A stretch of DNA of 49,030 nucleotides from Pseudoalteromonas sp. Z1A8 (GTDB lineage: Bacteria > Pseudomonadota > Gammaproteobacteria > Enterobacterales > Alteromonadaceae): the NCBI RefSeq assembly GCF_011378855.1, contig NZ_WTLB01000024.1, forward strand, positions 19,394 through 68,423, in the 5' to 3' direction. Positions 1 to 9,928 of this stretch are shown here, piece after piece (the first letter of the stretch is position 1; every line of letters begins with the position of its first letter). The notes under the pieces are model-generated. The model was not told where the DNA came from, made no database searches, and was given only the letters and a program-made list of their open reading frames with translations. Position numbers and translations under genes: made by a program.

Positions 1-11
1 AAGTAGAGAAG

Positions 12-96
12 TGGTGGAGGGAGCTGGATTCGAACCAGCGAAGGCTGAGCCGTCAGATTTACAGTCTGATCCCTTTGGCCGCTCGGGAACCCCTCC
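12..96 (-). tRNA. tRNA-Tyr (GTA), copy 2
   Basis: The reverse complement starts GGAGGGGTTCCCGAGCGGCC and ends in an encoded CCA. It has the long variable arm of a class II tRNA and a TTCGAATCC T-loop. The anticodon GTA lies at 60-62 (read on the minus strand). The 85-nt gene is identical to the copy at 146-230; the identity extends a few bases past both ends. In transcription order it follows that copy. Confidence 0.97.
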
Positions 97-145
97 ACAC
101 TAATTTTATTGCATTTGGCCCCACTTAACTTAGCGGTAAGAAAAG

Positions 146-230
146 TGGTGGAGGGAGCTGGATTCGAACCAGCGAAGGCTGAGCCGTCAGATTTACAGTC
201 TGATCCCTTTGGCCGCTCGGGAACCCCTCC
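146..230 (-). tRNA. tRNA-Tyr (GTA), copy 1
   Basis: An 85-nt class II tRNA with encoded CCA, anticodon GTA at 194-196 on the minus strand, and a long variable arm. It is identical to the copy at 12-96, with a 49-bp spacer between them. It is the promoter-proximal member of the pair, and transcription continues leftward out of the window. In many gammaproteobacteria tRNA-Tyr sits in an array upstream of an EF-Tu gene, but that part is not visible here. Confidence 0.97.
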
Positions 231-342
231 AATGCAACGGCGCTGATAATAGCAAATTGCGTATTTAAGTAAAGAAAAAAGCTAAAGAAAATTGAAATAA
301 AGCCGATAAATATCTATCAGTTACCACAATCGGCTAAAGACT

Positions 343-870
343 ATGCAAATAGATGATTTGTTAATCACAGAGAGTCAGTTAAACAGTAGACTCAATAATA
401 GTGTGCATGAAAATCGTCGTGGCGAATTTTCACTATTATTAGCAATGTTGTCACATGACGCACTCGACTTTAGTCAATTTCATTTACCAAAAACTGAAAT
501 AGATAATTTAGTTATAGAAGAAGAGGTATTAAGAAAGCAATTTGGCGCAGGTCCAAAACAACTTTTAGCCTCTGATGAATATAATATGTTGGTTGGACAA
601 TTCAATGCTGCATTAATATCTCAAGAAGGAGAGCGTAGCGGCATGACGAGCATTAAGCTAATACAATGCTTAAACCCTGAACCGCTTGCGATTAGAAATG
701 ATGATAAGCATATTCCACTTCATATAATAGATAACTGTGAACTTGCTGTCAGAAGAAGAATTAAAAGCGAACAAACGCAATTAGCTAATCCACCAATAGA
801 TGCAGCAGCTTTTTATGACAGCCTTAATAATGATGCAATACATCAACCACTTCAGCTTATTGCTGTGTGA
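343..870 (+). CDS. Conserved protein resembling the VC2046/SO_2500 family
   Basis: A 175-residue soluble protein without a signal peptide or membrane segment. The N-terminal stretch around residues 11-45 (ESQLNSRLN, VHENRRGEFSLLLAMLSHD, DFSQF) resembles the short uncharacterised proteins called VC2046/SO_2500 in Vibrio and Shewanella. This is from memory of the family pattern and no function is established. It starts with ATG close to the tRNA-Tyr promoter region but on the opposite strand, so it is probably transcribed alone. No strong ribosome binding site is visible. The call as a real gene rests on length and family resemblance. Confidence 0.75.
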   Translation: MQIDDLLITESQLNSRLNNSVHENRRGEFSLLLAMLSHDALDFSQFHLPKTEIDNLVIEEEVLRKQFGAGPKQLLASDEYNMLVGQFNAALISQEGERSGMTSIKLIQCLNPEPLAIRNDDKHIPLHIIDNCELAVRRRIKSEQTQLANPPIDAAAFYDSLNNDAIHQPLQLIAV

Positions 871-1049
871 TATATGATTGTAATAATCATCAGTTAATAT
901 ATGCTTTATAACGGGTCTGCTTTATATATTTGCTAATAATTGATTTAATGAAAAAAAAGCATCCAAAAATTAAATGCAATTGCTATAATGGCGTCAAATG
1001 GTATGACATGAAATGCCATTATCATTAAACCAAGGTAATTAGGAACGTA

Positions 1050-1352
1050 ATGAAGAAAACATTCACGCTAAATCACGAGAAAATCAAATACCCTCGTATG
1101 GTTGATGCTGCAAAGCACGAAGTGAAAAAATATTTGAAAAGAGAGCGTAATAAAACGCTACCTGAAGATGCTGACTATTGGGCATTTGACTGTAAGTTTG
1201 GTAATACAGCTGAAGATGCGCAAGTTGTGCACGTTGCTGAATTAAGTAACCAAATTGGCGAAATTGAAAAGCAAGGTTTGACCTCTTTCTATGTAGAGAT
1301 TTTAGCTCGACCTGCTCAGCGTCAACAGTTAGATTTAGATGATGACGAATAA
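1050..1352 (+). CDS. DUF6172-like small conserved protein
   Basis: A 100-residue protein, basic in its N-terminal half (HEVKKYLKRERNK around residues 23-35) and acidic at the C-terminus (LDLDDDE). The pattern, including YWAFDCKFG and TSFYVEILARP, matches the short uncharacterised proteins grouped as DUF6172. A good ribosome binding site (AGGA about 7 bases before the ATG) supports the start. It is followed by a palindrome overlapping the stop and then a clear terminator, so it is a single-gene unit. The charge pattern would fit nucleic-acid contact, but that is speculation. Confidence 0.8.
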   Translation: MKKTFTLNHEKIKYPRMVDAAKHEVKKYLKRERNKTLPEDADYWAFDCKFGNTAEDAQVVHVAELSNQIGEIEKQGLTSFYVEILARPAQRQQLDLDDDE

Positions 1353-1410
1353 TACTTAATTTAATTAAGTATTCGAAGTTATAAAAATGAGCCCAAGTGG
1401 CTCATTTTTT
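1351..1410 (+). terminator. AT-rich palindrome plus rho-independent terminator
   Basis: A palindrome (AATACTTAAT-tta-ATTAAGTATT, 1351-1373) overlaps the stop codon of the preceding gene. It is followed by the stem AATGAGCC (1386-1393) / GGCTCATT (1399-1406) with a 5-base loop and a T-run. Confidence 0.85.
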
Positions 1411-1543
1411 GTTTTTATACTTTAAAAGTTTTCGATGGACTAATTCTTATTGGTAATTGAGTAGTAACCAATTAATTAACATTTGCATAACAAAACATAG
1501 TGCTATAGGGTGTGTTTAATTAATAAAATAAAATAGTTGTATC

Positions 1544-2461
1544 ATGCCGATAAATTACTCTGACCATCAATTAAAGTTAAGTTTAAAGAACTCTAAAGTA
1601 CTTATAGTTGACGATCAGTTATTAAGCTTAATTGTATTAAAAAAAATATTATCTGAGCATTTTAATGTGACCACAGCTGGAAGTGGTGAAGAGGCAATTG
1701 AAATTTGTAATGCAGCTGTACCCGATATAATTCTACTCGATATTAATATGGGTGGAATGAGCGGTATTGAAACATGCTTAAAATTAAAAAATAATACTGA
1801 AACACAAGATATCCCGGTTATTTTTGTTACATCCTTTGAAAACGAAGAAAGGGAGTGCTGGGAAGCTGGAGCTGTTGATTTTATTAAAAAGCCAATTAAT
1901 ACAGAAACATTATTTAGAAGAGTTCGTGCACATATAACATTAAAATTACAGCACGACTTACTCAATCAAAAAGTATTTTTAGATGATTTAACTAAAGTGT
2001 TTAATCGGCGCTATTTTGATGCACACTTTAGTAAAATGGAGCGAAGTGCCTTACGAGAAAAAGTCGACTATGCACTATTACTCATCGATATAGATTACTT
2101 TAAGCAATACAACGATATTTATGGTCATGTGCAAGGTGATACGGTATTAAACCTTGTTGCACAAACTATTACTAATAGTTTGCAAAGGCCAACAGATTTT
2201 GTAGCGCGTTATGGCGGCGAAGAGTTTGTAGTTGTTTTACCTCATACAAGCACTGAAGGTGCAATTTGTGTTGCCGATAAAATCAAAAAAAATATAATCG
2301 ACTTAAAAATCCTTCATAAATATTCAGAGTACGGGTTTGTTACCATTAGTATTGGCGGTTCAACTTTACAACCTTACGAAAGTAACAAAAATACGGTGCA
2401 GATCGCAGACGAAAAAATGTATGAGTCTAAAACACAAGGGCGTAACAAAGTGTGCTTTTAA
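1544..2461 (+). CDS. Response regulator with diguanylate cyclase (GGDEF) output
   Basis: A 305-residue two-domain protein that should make cyclic di-GMP in response to phosphorylation. The receiver domain is at about residues 17-135 with acidic pocket D23/D24, phospho-acceptor D66, T96 and K116, all intact. The GGDEF domain is at about 145-305 with metal-binding IDID (181-184), catalytic GGEEF (224-228), and an RxxD inhibitory site (RPTD, 215-218) five residues before it, so product feedback is expected. No histidine kinase gene is adjacent, making this an orphan regulator. The gene is convergent with the YchJ-like gene, with about 70 bp between them. Confidence 0.92.
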   Translation: MPINYSDHQLKLSLKNSKVLIVDDQLLSLIVLKKILSEHFNVTTAGSGEEAIEICNAAVPDIILLDINMGGMSGIETCLKLKNNTETQDIPVIFVTSFENEERECWEAGAVDFIKKPINTETLFRRVRAHITLKLQHDLLNQKVFLDDLTKVFNRRYFDAHFSKMERSALREKVDYALLLIDIDYFKQYNDIYGHVQGDTVLNLVAQTITNSLQRPTDFVARYGGEEFVVVLPHTSTEGAICVADKIKKNIIDLKILHKYSEYGFVTISIGGSTLQPYESNKNTVQIADEKMYESKTQGRNKVCF

Positions 2462-2531
2462 GCTGAGCTAGCTAATAAAGCTCGTGATACTTAAAAACAC
2501 TTTGTAGGTAATAAATGATCAAATAAAATTA

Positions 2532-3011
2532 TTACACGCTATGGCATTTTTTATATTTTTTAGTGCTACCGCACGGGCAATCATCATTTCTGCCCACTTT
2601 AATATCTTCAACTGGGTATATAGCACCATCTAAATAACGCCATTTGGAATTTTCTTTAATAAACTGCGATTTTTCGTGAAGTTCACAAAATAAGTTTTGA
2701 TAAAAATATTGGGCTTTAAATTCTACATTGCCAGTGTCTTCATCATAGCTTGAGCTAATTACATCAAGATTGATAAATCGACAACTGTTAGCAAAATCAT
2801 TGATTTCTTTAACAGGGTTTTCAGCTTGTTTTTCTTCAGCGTAGGTTTGATAAACATATTTTGCATTTTTAATAACATAAGCACTAAATCGTGAGCGCAT
2901 AAGTTGTTCTGGAGTGTCAGCTTGCTTAACATATAAGTGAAGCGGCTCGCAGCAATTGGCATAATCGTGCCCACTGCTGCAAAAACATAATGTGGTATTG
3001 AGTGAGGTCAT
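2532..3011 (-). CDS. ychJ: YchJ-family protein with two SEC-C type zinc motifs
   Basis: A 159-residue cytosolic protein. The N-terminal CFCSSGHDYANCCEP and the C-terminal CPCGSTKKYKKCH are both SEC-C-like zinc-binding motifs, flanking an NTF2-like core (LMRSRFSAYV ... AQYFYQ ... W--LDG). This arrangement and length match YchJ of E. coli, whose precise role is not established. The C-terminal motif is like the one by which SecA binds SecB and the ribosome, so a role in protein quality control is possible but only inferred. It lies just downstream (about 30 bp) of the SulA-like gene on the same strand and may be co-transcribed with it. Confidence 0.88.
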   Translation of the reverse strand: MTSLNTTLCFCSSGHDYANCCEPLHLYVKQADTPEQLMRSRFSAYVIKNAKYVYQTYAEEKQAENPVKEINDFANSCRFINLDVISSSYDEDTGNVEFKAQYFYQNLFCELHEKSQFIKENSKWRYLDGAIYPVEDIKVGRNDDCPCGSTKKYKKCHSV

Positions 3012-3040
3012 AATAATAATACAGAGTCTAAAACATTAGT

Positions 3041-3484
3041 TTAACAAGCTTGTTGGGCGAGTGGTATCTCTGTTGTTTGAGCATTTTTTGTAAAACAGTA
3101 TAGTTTTGTATTCGTTTTGCTCAAATCGAACGATAGATTAGTAAGTAATTGGTTATTAACTATATCGGTCCAGGTAATTACCGCTGCAAAATTTCCGTTA
3201 TGTAATGCAGAATTTAATACATACTCTAAATTTACTAGGTGTTTTTGCCTAATTACTAAGAGTTTACTTGTATCAATTGAGCATGAATCAAGTAAAGCTT
3301 TACTCGGTACATGGTCTGGAGCAATTAATAACGTCCAAGCATTAGAGCTATTGTATTGGTGTAATACTTTTAAAAGCTCAAAGGTCGCTGAAATTTCATC
3401 TTCAATCTGAATCAAATTTACGCAATCGCTTTGCTCATCTTGTTGGTAACTTTTAACTGTTCTTACGGTAATAGTCTGTAACAT
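3041..3484 (-). CDS. SulA-like cell division inhibitor
   Basis: About 147 residues from the ATG at 3484. An in-frame GTG at 3496 would add four residues, but the ATG has a better-placed GAGTG upstream. The central part aligns by eye with E. coli SulA: W-x-LLIAPDHVPSKALLDS, then K-LLVI, then L--AL--GNFAAVITW. SulA blocks FtsZ assembly after DNA damage; that role here is inferred from similarity. lexA is not next to it, unlike the lexA-sulA pairing in several related groups. The upstream 290-bp region holds many TACTGTATA elements, identical to the half-site of the LexA operator but not in the normal inverted arrangement, so SOS control is suggested rather than shown. Confidence 0.75.
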   Translation of the reverse strand: MLQTITVRTVKSYQQDEQSDCVNLIQIEDEISATFELLKVLHQYNSSNAWTLLIAPDHVPSKALLDSCSIDTSKLLVIRQKHLVNLEYVLNSALHNGNFAAVITWTDIVNNQLLTNLSFDLSKTNTKLYCFTKNAQTTEIPLAQQAC

Positions 3485-3504
3485 AATTTCACTCACTGGG
3501 TTTT

Positions 3505-3766
3505 TATACAGTATTCATATACAGTAGTTTATACAGTGCTTTCGTGCAAGCCTTTTATGCTATTTATTTGTACAGTTATTCAGCTTTTGATCATTGTTTT
3601 TATTTTTTTTAATTTATAATTCTTTATTAATCAGCTTGTTATAGGGTTGTTTTTGAGAAGGTATTCTAAAAATAAATTTTTGAGTAGTGTCTTAATTTTG
3701 GGGTTTTATACTGTATAGAATTGTCTTTGTAACCATATACAGTACTTTCAAACACTGTATACAGTA
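3505..3766. promoter_or_regulatory. Cluster of TACTGTATA (LexA-half-site-like) elements
   Basis: Reading TATACAGTA on the plus strand, copies lie at 3505-3513, 3518-3526, 3530-3538 (last base changed) and 3736-3744, with a weaker copy near 3569-3577. Copies in the reverse sense lie at 3709-3717 and within the perfect 12-bp palindrome ACTGTATACAGT at 3754-3765. The three copies nearest the SulA-like start are direct repeats spaced 12-13 bp apart. No CTGT-N8-ACAG box, the usual LexA operator, was found. They sit between the Sel1-repeat gene and the SulA-like gene, both transcribed leftward. Confidence 0.6.
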
Positions 3767-3783
3767 CTTTTTTCATAGTTAGC

Positions 3784-4248
3784 CTATGTGTTTTCACTCG
3801 TGCGAGGGATCATCTGAGAAAACTGGAGTTGATGGATTTGTTCGTACAAACTTGCTGCATAACATTGGGCATCTTTAAATCGCTTAGTTTCAATATGCTT
3901 ACGTATATCTGTAACCGCTGCAGTGGCAGGGGCGTATCCCTGACTACTTGCCAAGCTTAACCAAGCTGCAGCATGAAACACACTTTGTGGCACGCCTTCA
4001 CCTTTCACAAAAAATAAACCCAAATAAAACTGTGCTCTTTGGTTTCCTGCCATTGCAGCAAGGCGCATCCATTTTGCTGCTAATGGGGGTTGATTATTTT
4101 TTAAATAATATAGGGCTTTATTTAAAGTACTTTGCTCATTTTTTTTATTATCAATAGGCACAGAAGTATTTTCAGGTTGAGTCACAAAACCTAAAATATT
4201 ATCTAGCTGTTGCGCTAAGTCTTGCTCGCAAGGTGTTGTTTTAAGCAT
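3784..4248 (-). CDS. Sel1-repeat (TPR-like) protein
   Basis: A 154-residue protein without an obvious signal peptide. Residues about 48-120 contain Sel1-type helical repeats (AAKWMRLAAMAGNQRAQFYLGLFF followed by a second unit, VFHAAAWLSLASSQGYAPA). Such repeats are scaffolds for protein contacts, and no enzymatic motif is seen. The protein starts at ATG 4248 without a clear Shine-Dalgarno. It lies upstream of, and on the same strand as, the SulA-like gene, separated by the cluster of TACTGTATA elements, which suggests an independent promoter for the downstream gene. Its partner is unknown. Confidence 0.8.
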   Translation of the reverse strand: MLKTTPCEQDLAQQLDNILGFVTQPENTSVPIDNKKNEQSTLNKALYYLKNNQPPLAAKWMRLAAMAGNQRAQFYLGLFFVKGEGVPQSVFHAAAWLSLASSQGYAPATAAVTDIRKHIETKRFKDAQCYAASLYEQIHQLQFSQMIPRTSENT

Positions 4249-4366
4249 ATTGGTTAATTTATTATTTTAATTACTTTAATAGTTTAGTATATAGCAAGGT
4301 AAAATGTCCTGTAAAAGATAATTTTTATGTTAAAATCCCGCCACTTTTTACTATCACAAGTTTATT

Positions 4367-5659
4367 ATGTTTGAAGCCTTATTTAAACTGAGCGAAAATA
4401 ATTCAACAGTTAAACGCGAGTGCGTTGCTGGCCTAACTACCTTTATAACTATGGTATACATTGTATTTGTAAACCCGGCTATGCTTGCTGAAACAGGGAT
4501 GGATCAAGGGGCTGCATTTGTAGCTACATGTATAGCAGCAGCGATAGGCTGTTTCATAATGGGTTTGTGGGCTAATTATCCATTAGCATTAGCACCTGGT
4601 ATGGGACTAAATGCCTTTTTTACTTATGGTGTTGTATTAGGCATGGGTTATACCTGGCAAGCCGCGTTAGGGGCTGTATTTATGTCGGGTTGCATATTTT
4701 TGTTTTTAAGTTTATTCAAAGTCAGAGAGTGGATTATTAATGCTATACCTCTGGTGCTAAAGCGAGCTATCGCTACGGGCATAGGTGCTTTTTTAGCATT
4801 AATTGCACTTAAAAATGCAGGCATTATTGTCTCAAGCCCAGCAACATTAGTGCAGTTGGGTGACATTACTTCTCCTGGACCACTATTGGCAATATTAAGC
4901 TTCTTTGTAATAGCTGCACTTTTATACCGCGATTTTAAAAGTGGCGTACTTATTAGTATTTTATTAGTGACTGGTATTGCTCTAAGTTTTGGGCTTGTTG
5001 AATATCACGGTGTTATGGCTATGCCACCATCAATAATGCCTACTTTTATGCAGCTAGATTTTGCAGCCGCTTTTGATATATCAATGATGAGTGTTATTTT
5101 TGCCTTCTTATTTGTCGATCTTTTTGATACTTCAGGTACGTTAGTTGCTGTAACCCAAAAAGCGGGTTTAGCTGATGAAAAGGGCAATATGCCTCGTTTA
5201 GGACGCGCATTAAGTGCTGACAGCTCAGCAACTATCGCAGGTGCAATGTTAGGTACTTCAACTACTACATCTTATATAGAATCGGTTGCTGGCGTATCTG
5301 TTGGCGGACGTACGGGTTTAACGGCCGTTGTTGTTGGCATTTGCTTTTTACTGATGATGTTTTTTGCACCGCTCGCACAAATGGTACCGGCATATGCAAC
5401 CGCGGGCGCTATTTTGTACGTCGCAGTATTGATGCTGCAAAATTTGAAGTTTGTAGATTGGGATGATATGACCGATGCAATTCCCGTAACGGTTGTGTTG
5501 CTAATGACACCATTAACATTCTCGATTGCGCACGGTATTGCGCTTGGCTTTATATCTTACACCGCGGTTAAAGTATTGTGTGGTAAAAAAGATCAAGTCA
5601 GTATTAGTGTTTGGATATTAACAGCCTTGTTTGTTTTCAAGTTTGCATTTTTGTCTTAA
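4367..5659 (+). CDS. NCS2/AzgA-type purine (adenine/guanine/hypoxanthine) permease
   Basis: A 430-residue inner-membrane protein with about 12 hydrophobic segments. The start (FEALFKLSENNSTVKRECVAGLTTFITMVYIVFVNP) and the motifs PLALAPGMGLNAFF (about residues 70-83) and TSTTTSYIESVAGVSVGGRTGLTA (about 298-321) are signatures of the AzgA-like NCS2 family. Relatives include GhxP/GhxQ and PurP/AdeQ of E. coli, which import purine bases by proton symport. The substrate (adenine or guanine/hypoxanthine) cannot be settled by eye. The gene is single, with no purine riboswitch visible in the short leader, and ends at a strong bidirectional terminator. Confidence 0.92.
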   Translation: MFEALFKLSENNSTVKRECVAGLTTFITMVYIVFVNPAMLAETGMDQGAAFVATCIAAAIGCFIMGLWANYPLALAPGMGLNAFFTYGVVLGMGYTWQAALGAVFMSGCIFLFLSLFKVREWIINAIPLVLKRAIATGIGAFLALIALKNAGIIVSSPATLVQLGDITSPGPLLAILSFFVIAALLYRDFKSGVLISILLVTGIALSFGLVEYHGVMAMPPSIMPTFMQLDFAAAFDISMMSVIFAFLFVDLFDTSGTLVAVTQKAGLADEKGNMPRLGRALSADSSATIAGAMLGTSTTTSYIESVAGVSVGGRTGLTAVVVGICFLLMMFFAPLAQMVPAYATAGAILYVAVLMLQNLKFVDWDDMTDAIPVTVVLLMTPLTFSIAHGIALGFISYTAVKVLCGKKDQVSISVWILTALFVFKFAFLS

Positions 5660-5676
5660 TGGCTAACGAAAAATAA

Positions 5677-5713
5677 AAAAAGCCTGCACAAATTTAATTT
5701 GTGCAGGCTTTTT
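5677..5713. terminator. Bidirectional terminator between convergent genes
   Basis: A 17-bp perfect stem (5677-5693 with 5697-5713, core GCCTGCACAAAT) and a 3-base loop, with A-run and T-run flanks. It serves the purine permease on the plus strand and the membrane protein gene on the minus strand. Confidence 0.93.
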
Positions 5714-5731
5714 AATGCTTTTATAAAAACA

Positions 5732-6490
5732 CTACCATTTCTTTTTAGGAGCAAACAATATGTCTAAATCATCTTGCTCAGCTTCTGTTTTCTTTTTAAG
5801 TGCGCTTGCGTTAGAAGCTCTTAGTTCAACACTTATGGCTTCTAAGTAACCTTCAACTTCCAGGCGTTTTGCTGTTACATATTCGTCAGAATAGGTGACT
5901 GCACTGAGAGTTGCTTGCGCTTTTTCAAAGTACTGTCTTGCAGAGCCAACCATACTGGCTGAACGGGCAGACAAACCACGCTTTATTTGGCTTTCAATAT
6001 TAATACGTAGTTGTAGTTTTTCGAGGCGTTTATCTTCTAAAACAAAAACTTGGCTATCAATACGACCTTTATTATGTTCAGAGCGTAAAATTGAGCGCAA
6101 TTTTTTGATGCCTTGAATTAGGCCAACAAGTTGTTTGTCATTATTGGGTAATGCTAGGGCTTCACTGCTGTTGTCTAGAACTGCATTGGAGAGGTGCGTT
6201 TTAGCCTCACCTAAGCGGCTTTTAAGTGCTTTAGATGTTGGCGAATTAGTAACCATCGTATTTAATGCTTCGTAAATACGGCGTTGCAATACACGGATTA
6301 TATTTTCAGAAAGAGGAATATTGGCACTATTCATTAGCGCTTCTTCTGTTTCTTCTATTATAGCTTTTTGTTTTGTAAGCTCTTTACGGCGTTCCGCTTC
6401 TTGTTTTTCTTTGTGTTGTTGTACAGCACTTACCCAAAGTGCAATCACAATCAATGCAACTATAAGCACTATTATAATAGAAACGATCAT
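5732..6490 (-). CDS. Unknown membrane-anchored coiled-coil protein
   Basis: A 252-residue protein of unknown function. Residues 2-23 form one hydrophobic N-terminal helix (IVSIIIVLIVALIVIALWVSAV). A charged, helix-rich region follows at about 25-60, rich in K/E/Q (probable coiled coil), then further helical segments to residue 225. The C-terminus ends in an acidic DDLDILFAP followed by KKKW, which looks like a conserved tail motif. The N-terminal topology suggests a single-pass inner-membrane protein with a cytoplasmic domain. It is divergent from cysB across a 322-bp intergenic region. No catalytic motif is recognised. Confidence 0.75.
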   Translation of the reverse strand: MIVSIIIVLIVALIVIALWVSAVQQHKEKQEAERRKELTKQKAIIEETEEALMNSANIPLSENIIRVLQRRIYEALNTMVTNSPTSKALKSRLGEAKTHLSNAVLDNSSEALALPNNDKQLVGLIQGIKKLRSILRSEHNKGRIDSQVFVLEDKRLEKLQLRINIESQIKRGLSARSASMVGSARQYFEKAQATLSAVTYSDEYVTAKRLEVEGYLEAISVELRASNASALKKKTEAEQDDLDILFAPKKKW

Positions 6491-7790
<1,300 letters not shown>

Positions 7791-7813
7791 TGTAACTACA
7801 TTAAACGAGTAAT

Positions 7814-7850
7814 AAAAAAGCCGTCTATTTTTAAATAGACGGCTTTTTAC
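7814..7850. terminator. Bidirectional terminator between cysB and sdaA-like gene
   Basis: Stem AAAAAGCCGTCTATTT with its complement AAATAGACGGCTTTTT around a very short loop, flanked by A- and T-runs on both sides. It serves two convergent genes. Confidence 0.92.
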
Positions 7851-7866
7851 TTTTATAAAGAGCTGG

Positions 7867-9243
7867 CTAGCATTCGATAATATTAACTGCTAATCCACCG
7901 CGAGCGGTTTCTTTGTATTTGGTTTTCATATCGTTACCAGTTTCAAGCATGGTTTTAATCACTTTATCAAGTGATACCTTTTGCTCGCCACTGCCACGTA
8001 TAGCTAAGCGTGAAGCGTTAATTGCTTTAATCGCGCCCATTGCATTACGTTCAATACACGGCACCTGTACTAAGCCACCAACAGGGTCGCACGTTAGGCC
8101 TAAATTATGTTCCATACCAATTTCCGCAGCGTTTTCTACTTGTACAACGTTACCGCCAACAATTTCTGTTAATGCACCGGCAGCCATAGAACACGCAACG
8201 CCCACTTCACCTTGGCAGCCTACTTCGGCACCTGAAATAGAGGCATTCTTTTTATATAAAATACCAATAGCAGCAGCGGTCAATAAATAACGCGTGGCTA
8301 TATCGCGGTCTACTTCTTTCACAAATGTGTGATAGTACATAAGCACAGCCGGTAAAATACCCGCAGCACCATTAGTTGGTGCGGTAACTACACGGCCACC
8401 TGCCGCATTTTCTTCGTTTACGGCAAGGGCAAATAAATCAACCCAGTCCATTGCACGAAGAGGATCGTTACTGACTTCTATATTTAGTTTTAAGTATAAG
8501 CTTGGCGCACGGCGCTTTACTTTTAAGCCGCCAGGTAAAATACCTTCGGTGCGCATACCACGGTCAATACACGCCATCATTACTTTCCAAATATGGAACA
8601 ATGTGTCTTTTACTTCGTCTTCAGTGCGCAGTGTTTTTTCGTTTTTCATCATCAAGGTAGAAACACTAAACCCAGACTCTTTACACATTTCTAGTAGCTC
8701 TTTTGCGCTACCAAATGGGAAGGGGGCCGGGTTTTCTTCTCTAATATCGAGGGCTGCCTGTTTTTCGTTTTCAAACTCTTCGTCGGTGACAATAAAGCCA
8801 CCGCCAATAGAGTAATATACTTTGCTGTAAACTTTTTCACCGTTGTTTGAGGCGATAATTTCCATTGCATTAGAATGCTTAGGCAGCGTTTTACGACGAT
8901 GAAAAACAATTGCACCTTGTTTTGGAAACTTGGCTTTGTGTGTTTTGTTTAAATAAATAACTTGGTCTTTTTCAATGGTTGCCAAAATATCATCGACTAA
9001 ATCGGCATCTATTGTTTCAGGATCGTAACCGGCTAAACCAAGTATTACAGCTTTACCTGAGCCATGGCCAACACCTGTTTGACCTAGTGAGCCGTAAAGC
9101 TCTACTTTAATATCGGTAACATTTGCTAATAATTGTTGTTCTTGTAGGTCATTAACAAATAAGCGTGATGCGCGCATTGGGCCAACGGTGTGTGATGACG
9201 AAGGGCCAATACCAATGCTAAACATATCAAATGCACTGATCAT
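7867..9243 (-). CDS. sdaA: L-serine ammonia-lyase (iron-sulfur type, SdaA/SdaB)
   Basis: The enzyme deaminates L-serine to pyruvate and ammonia. The chosen start (ATG 9243, 458 residues) gives the family's usual N-terminus [23 protein letters not shown]; an ATG at 9303 would add 20 unconserved residues. The [4Fe-4S]-binding cysteines are in [29 protein letters not shown] and the C-terminal tail ending in [14 protein letters not shown] is also characteristic. The single-chain form with fused beta and alpha domains matches E. coli SdaA/SdaB (about 455 residues). SdaA versus SdaB cannot be decided from sequence alone. The gene is transcribed alone and ends at the shared terminator with cysB. Confidence 0.93.
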   Translation of the reverse strand: MISAFDMFSIGIGPSSSHTVGPMRASRLFVNDLQEQQLLANVTDIKVELYGSLGQTGVGHGSGKAVILGLAGYDPETIDADLVDDILATIEKDQVIYLNKTHKAKFPKQGAIVFHRRKTLPKHSNAMEIIASNNGEKVYSKVYYSIGGGFIVTDEEFENEKQAALDIREENPAPFPFGSAKELLEMCKESGFSVSTLMMKNEKTLRTEDEVKDTLFHIWKVMMACIDRGMRTEGILPGGLKVKRRAPSLYLKLNIEVSNDPLRAMDWVDLFALAVNEENAAGGRVVTAPTNGAAGILPAVLMYYHTFVKEVDRDIATRYLLTAAAIGILYKKNASISGAEVGCQGEVGVACSMAAGALTEIVGGNVVQVENAAEIGMEHNLGLTCDPVGGLVQVPCIERNAMGAIKAINASRLAIRGSGEQKVSLDKVIKTMLETGNDMKTKYKETARGGLAVNIIEC

Positions 9244-9346
9244 AATGTGTGTGTCTCTACTTTGTTTTATCAGCACGAAGCTGCTCTTTGAACGGTCGAG
9301 CATGATAACGTGGAATTGTGATTGTGTAACTACTAATAACGAAGAT

Positions 9347-9922
9347 TTAAACTGGTAAGGCGAGTTGTTTTGTAAAGTTTTTTATAATGCTTGCCGTCGC
9401 ACCCCAAAGTAAACCATGCGGCGTTTTAAAACCTTGCAAAATAACCGTTTTCCCAAATCGTTGAAAAGGTAAGGGTTGCCAGTTAGCTTCGTTATTTAAT
9501 TCAGTAACAGAGAGCAAAAAGCTCGCTTGTACTTCATTATAGTCATTTTCCCAGGTGGTGTTTTTTTTGAGTAAACCCACATAGGGGCTAATATTAAAAC
9601 CCGTTAAGGTTGAATACTCAGGTAAGTGACCTAATACATTAACGTTGCTTTGGGCAATATTTAGCTCTTCTTTTAGTTCGCGAAGTGCTGTGGTGCGAAG
9701 GGTAATGTCGCTTACTTCAAACTTGCCTCCGGGCAAACAAATCTCCCCAGGGTGATGGTGTAAATAAGTAGGGCGTTTACACAGTAAAATATGTGCATGG
9801 TTATCTATATCAATAATTGGCAGCATAACCGCGCTAGCGCGTTTTTTACGTGTGTCTTTTAACTGATTTGGCGCAGCTGTAGGGCTTAACAGAAACCGCG
9901 CCATAATGTGTTCACTATTCAA
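9347..9922 (-). CDS. NUDIX hydrolase, probable CoA pyrophosphatase (NudL-like)
   Basis: A 191-residue protein (E. coli NudL is 192). The Nudix box is [23 protein letters not shown] at roughly residues 65-87, preceded by the PGEICLPGG segment seen in CoA-diphosphatase relatives. Expected reaction: cleavage of CoA or its derivatives to phosphopantetheine and 3',5'-ADP. The start shown is a TTG with an AGGT about 6 bases upstream, giving the typical short lead before ARF. An ATG at 9904 would make 185 residues and is equally possible. The gene follows pabB by 6 bp, so the two are probably one transcript. Confidence 0.85.
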   Translation of the reverse strand: MNSEHIMARFLLSPTAAPNQLKDTRKKRASAVMLPIIDIDNHAHILLCKRPTYLHHHPGEICLPGGKFEVSDITLRTTALRELKEELNIAQSNVNVLGHLPEYSTLTGFNISPYVGLLKKNTTWENDYNEVQASFLLSVTELNNEANWQPLPFQRFGKTVILQGFKTPHGLLWGATASIIKNFTKQLALPV

Positions 9923-9928
9923 AACGAC

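Noticed and set aside
3497..3783. Canonical LexA box (CTGT-N8-ACAG) upstream of the SulA-like gene
   Set aside because: Every candidate has CTGT where ACAG is needed, or a spacing of 2 instead of 8; only half-sites are present.
4249..4366. Purine riboswitch before the purine permease
   Set aside because: The leader is too short and AT-rich, with no conserved three-way-junction core.
9244..9303. 20-residue N-terminal extension of L-serine deaminase
   Set aside because: Unconserved residues ahead of the family's standard start at 9243.
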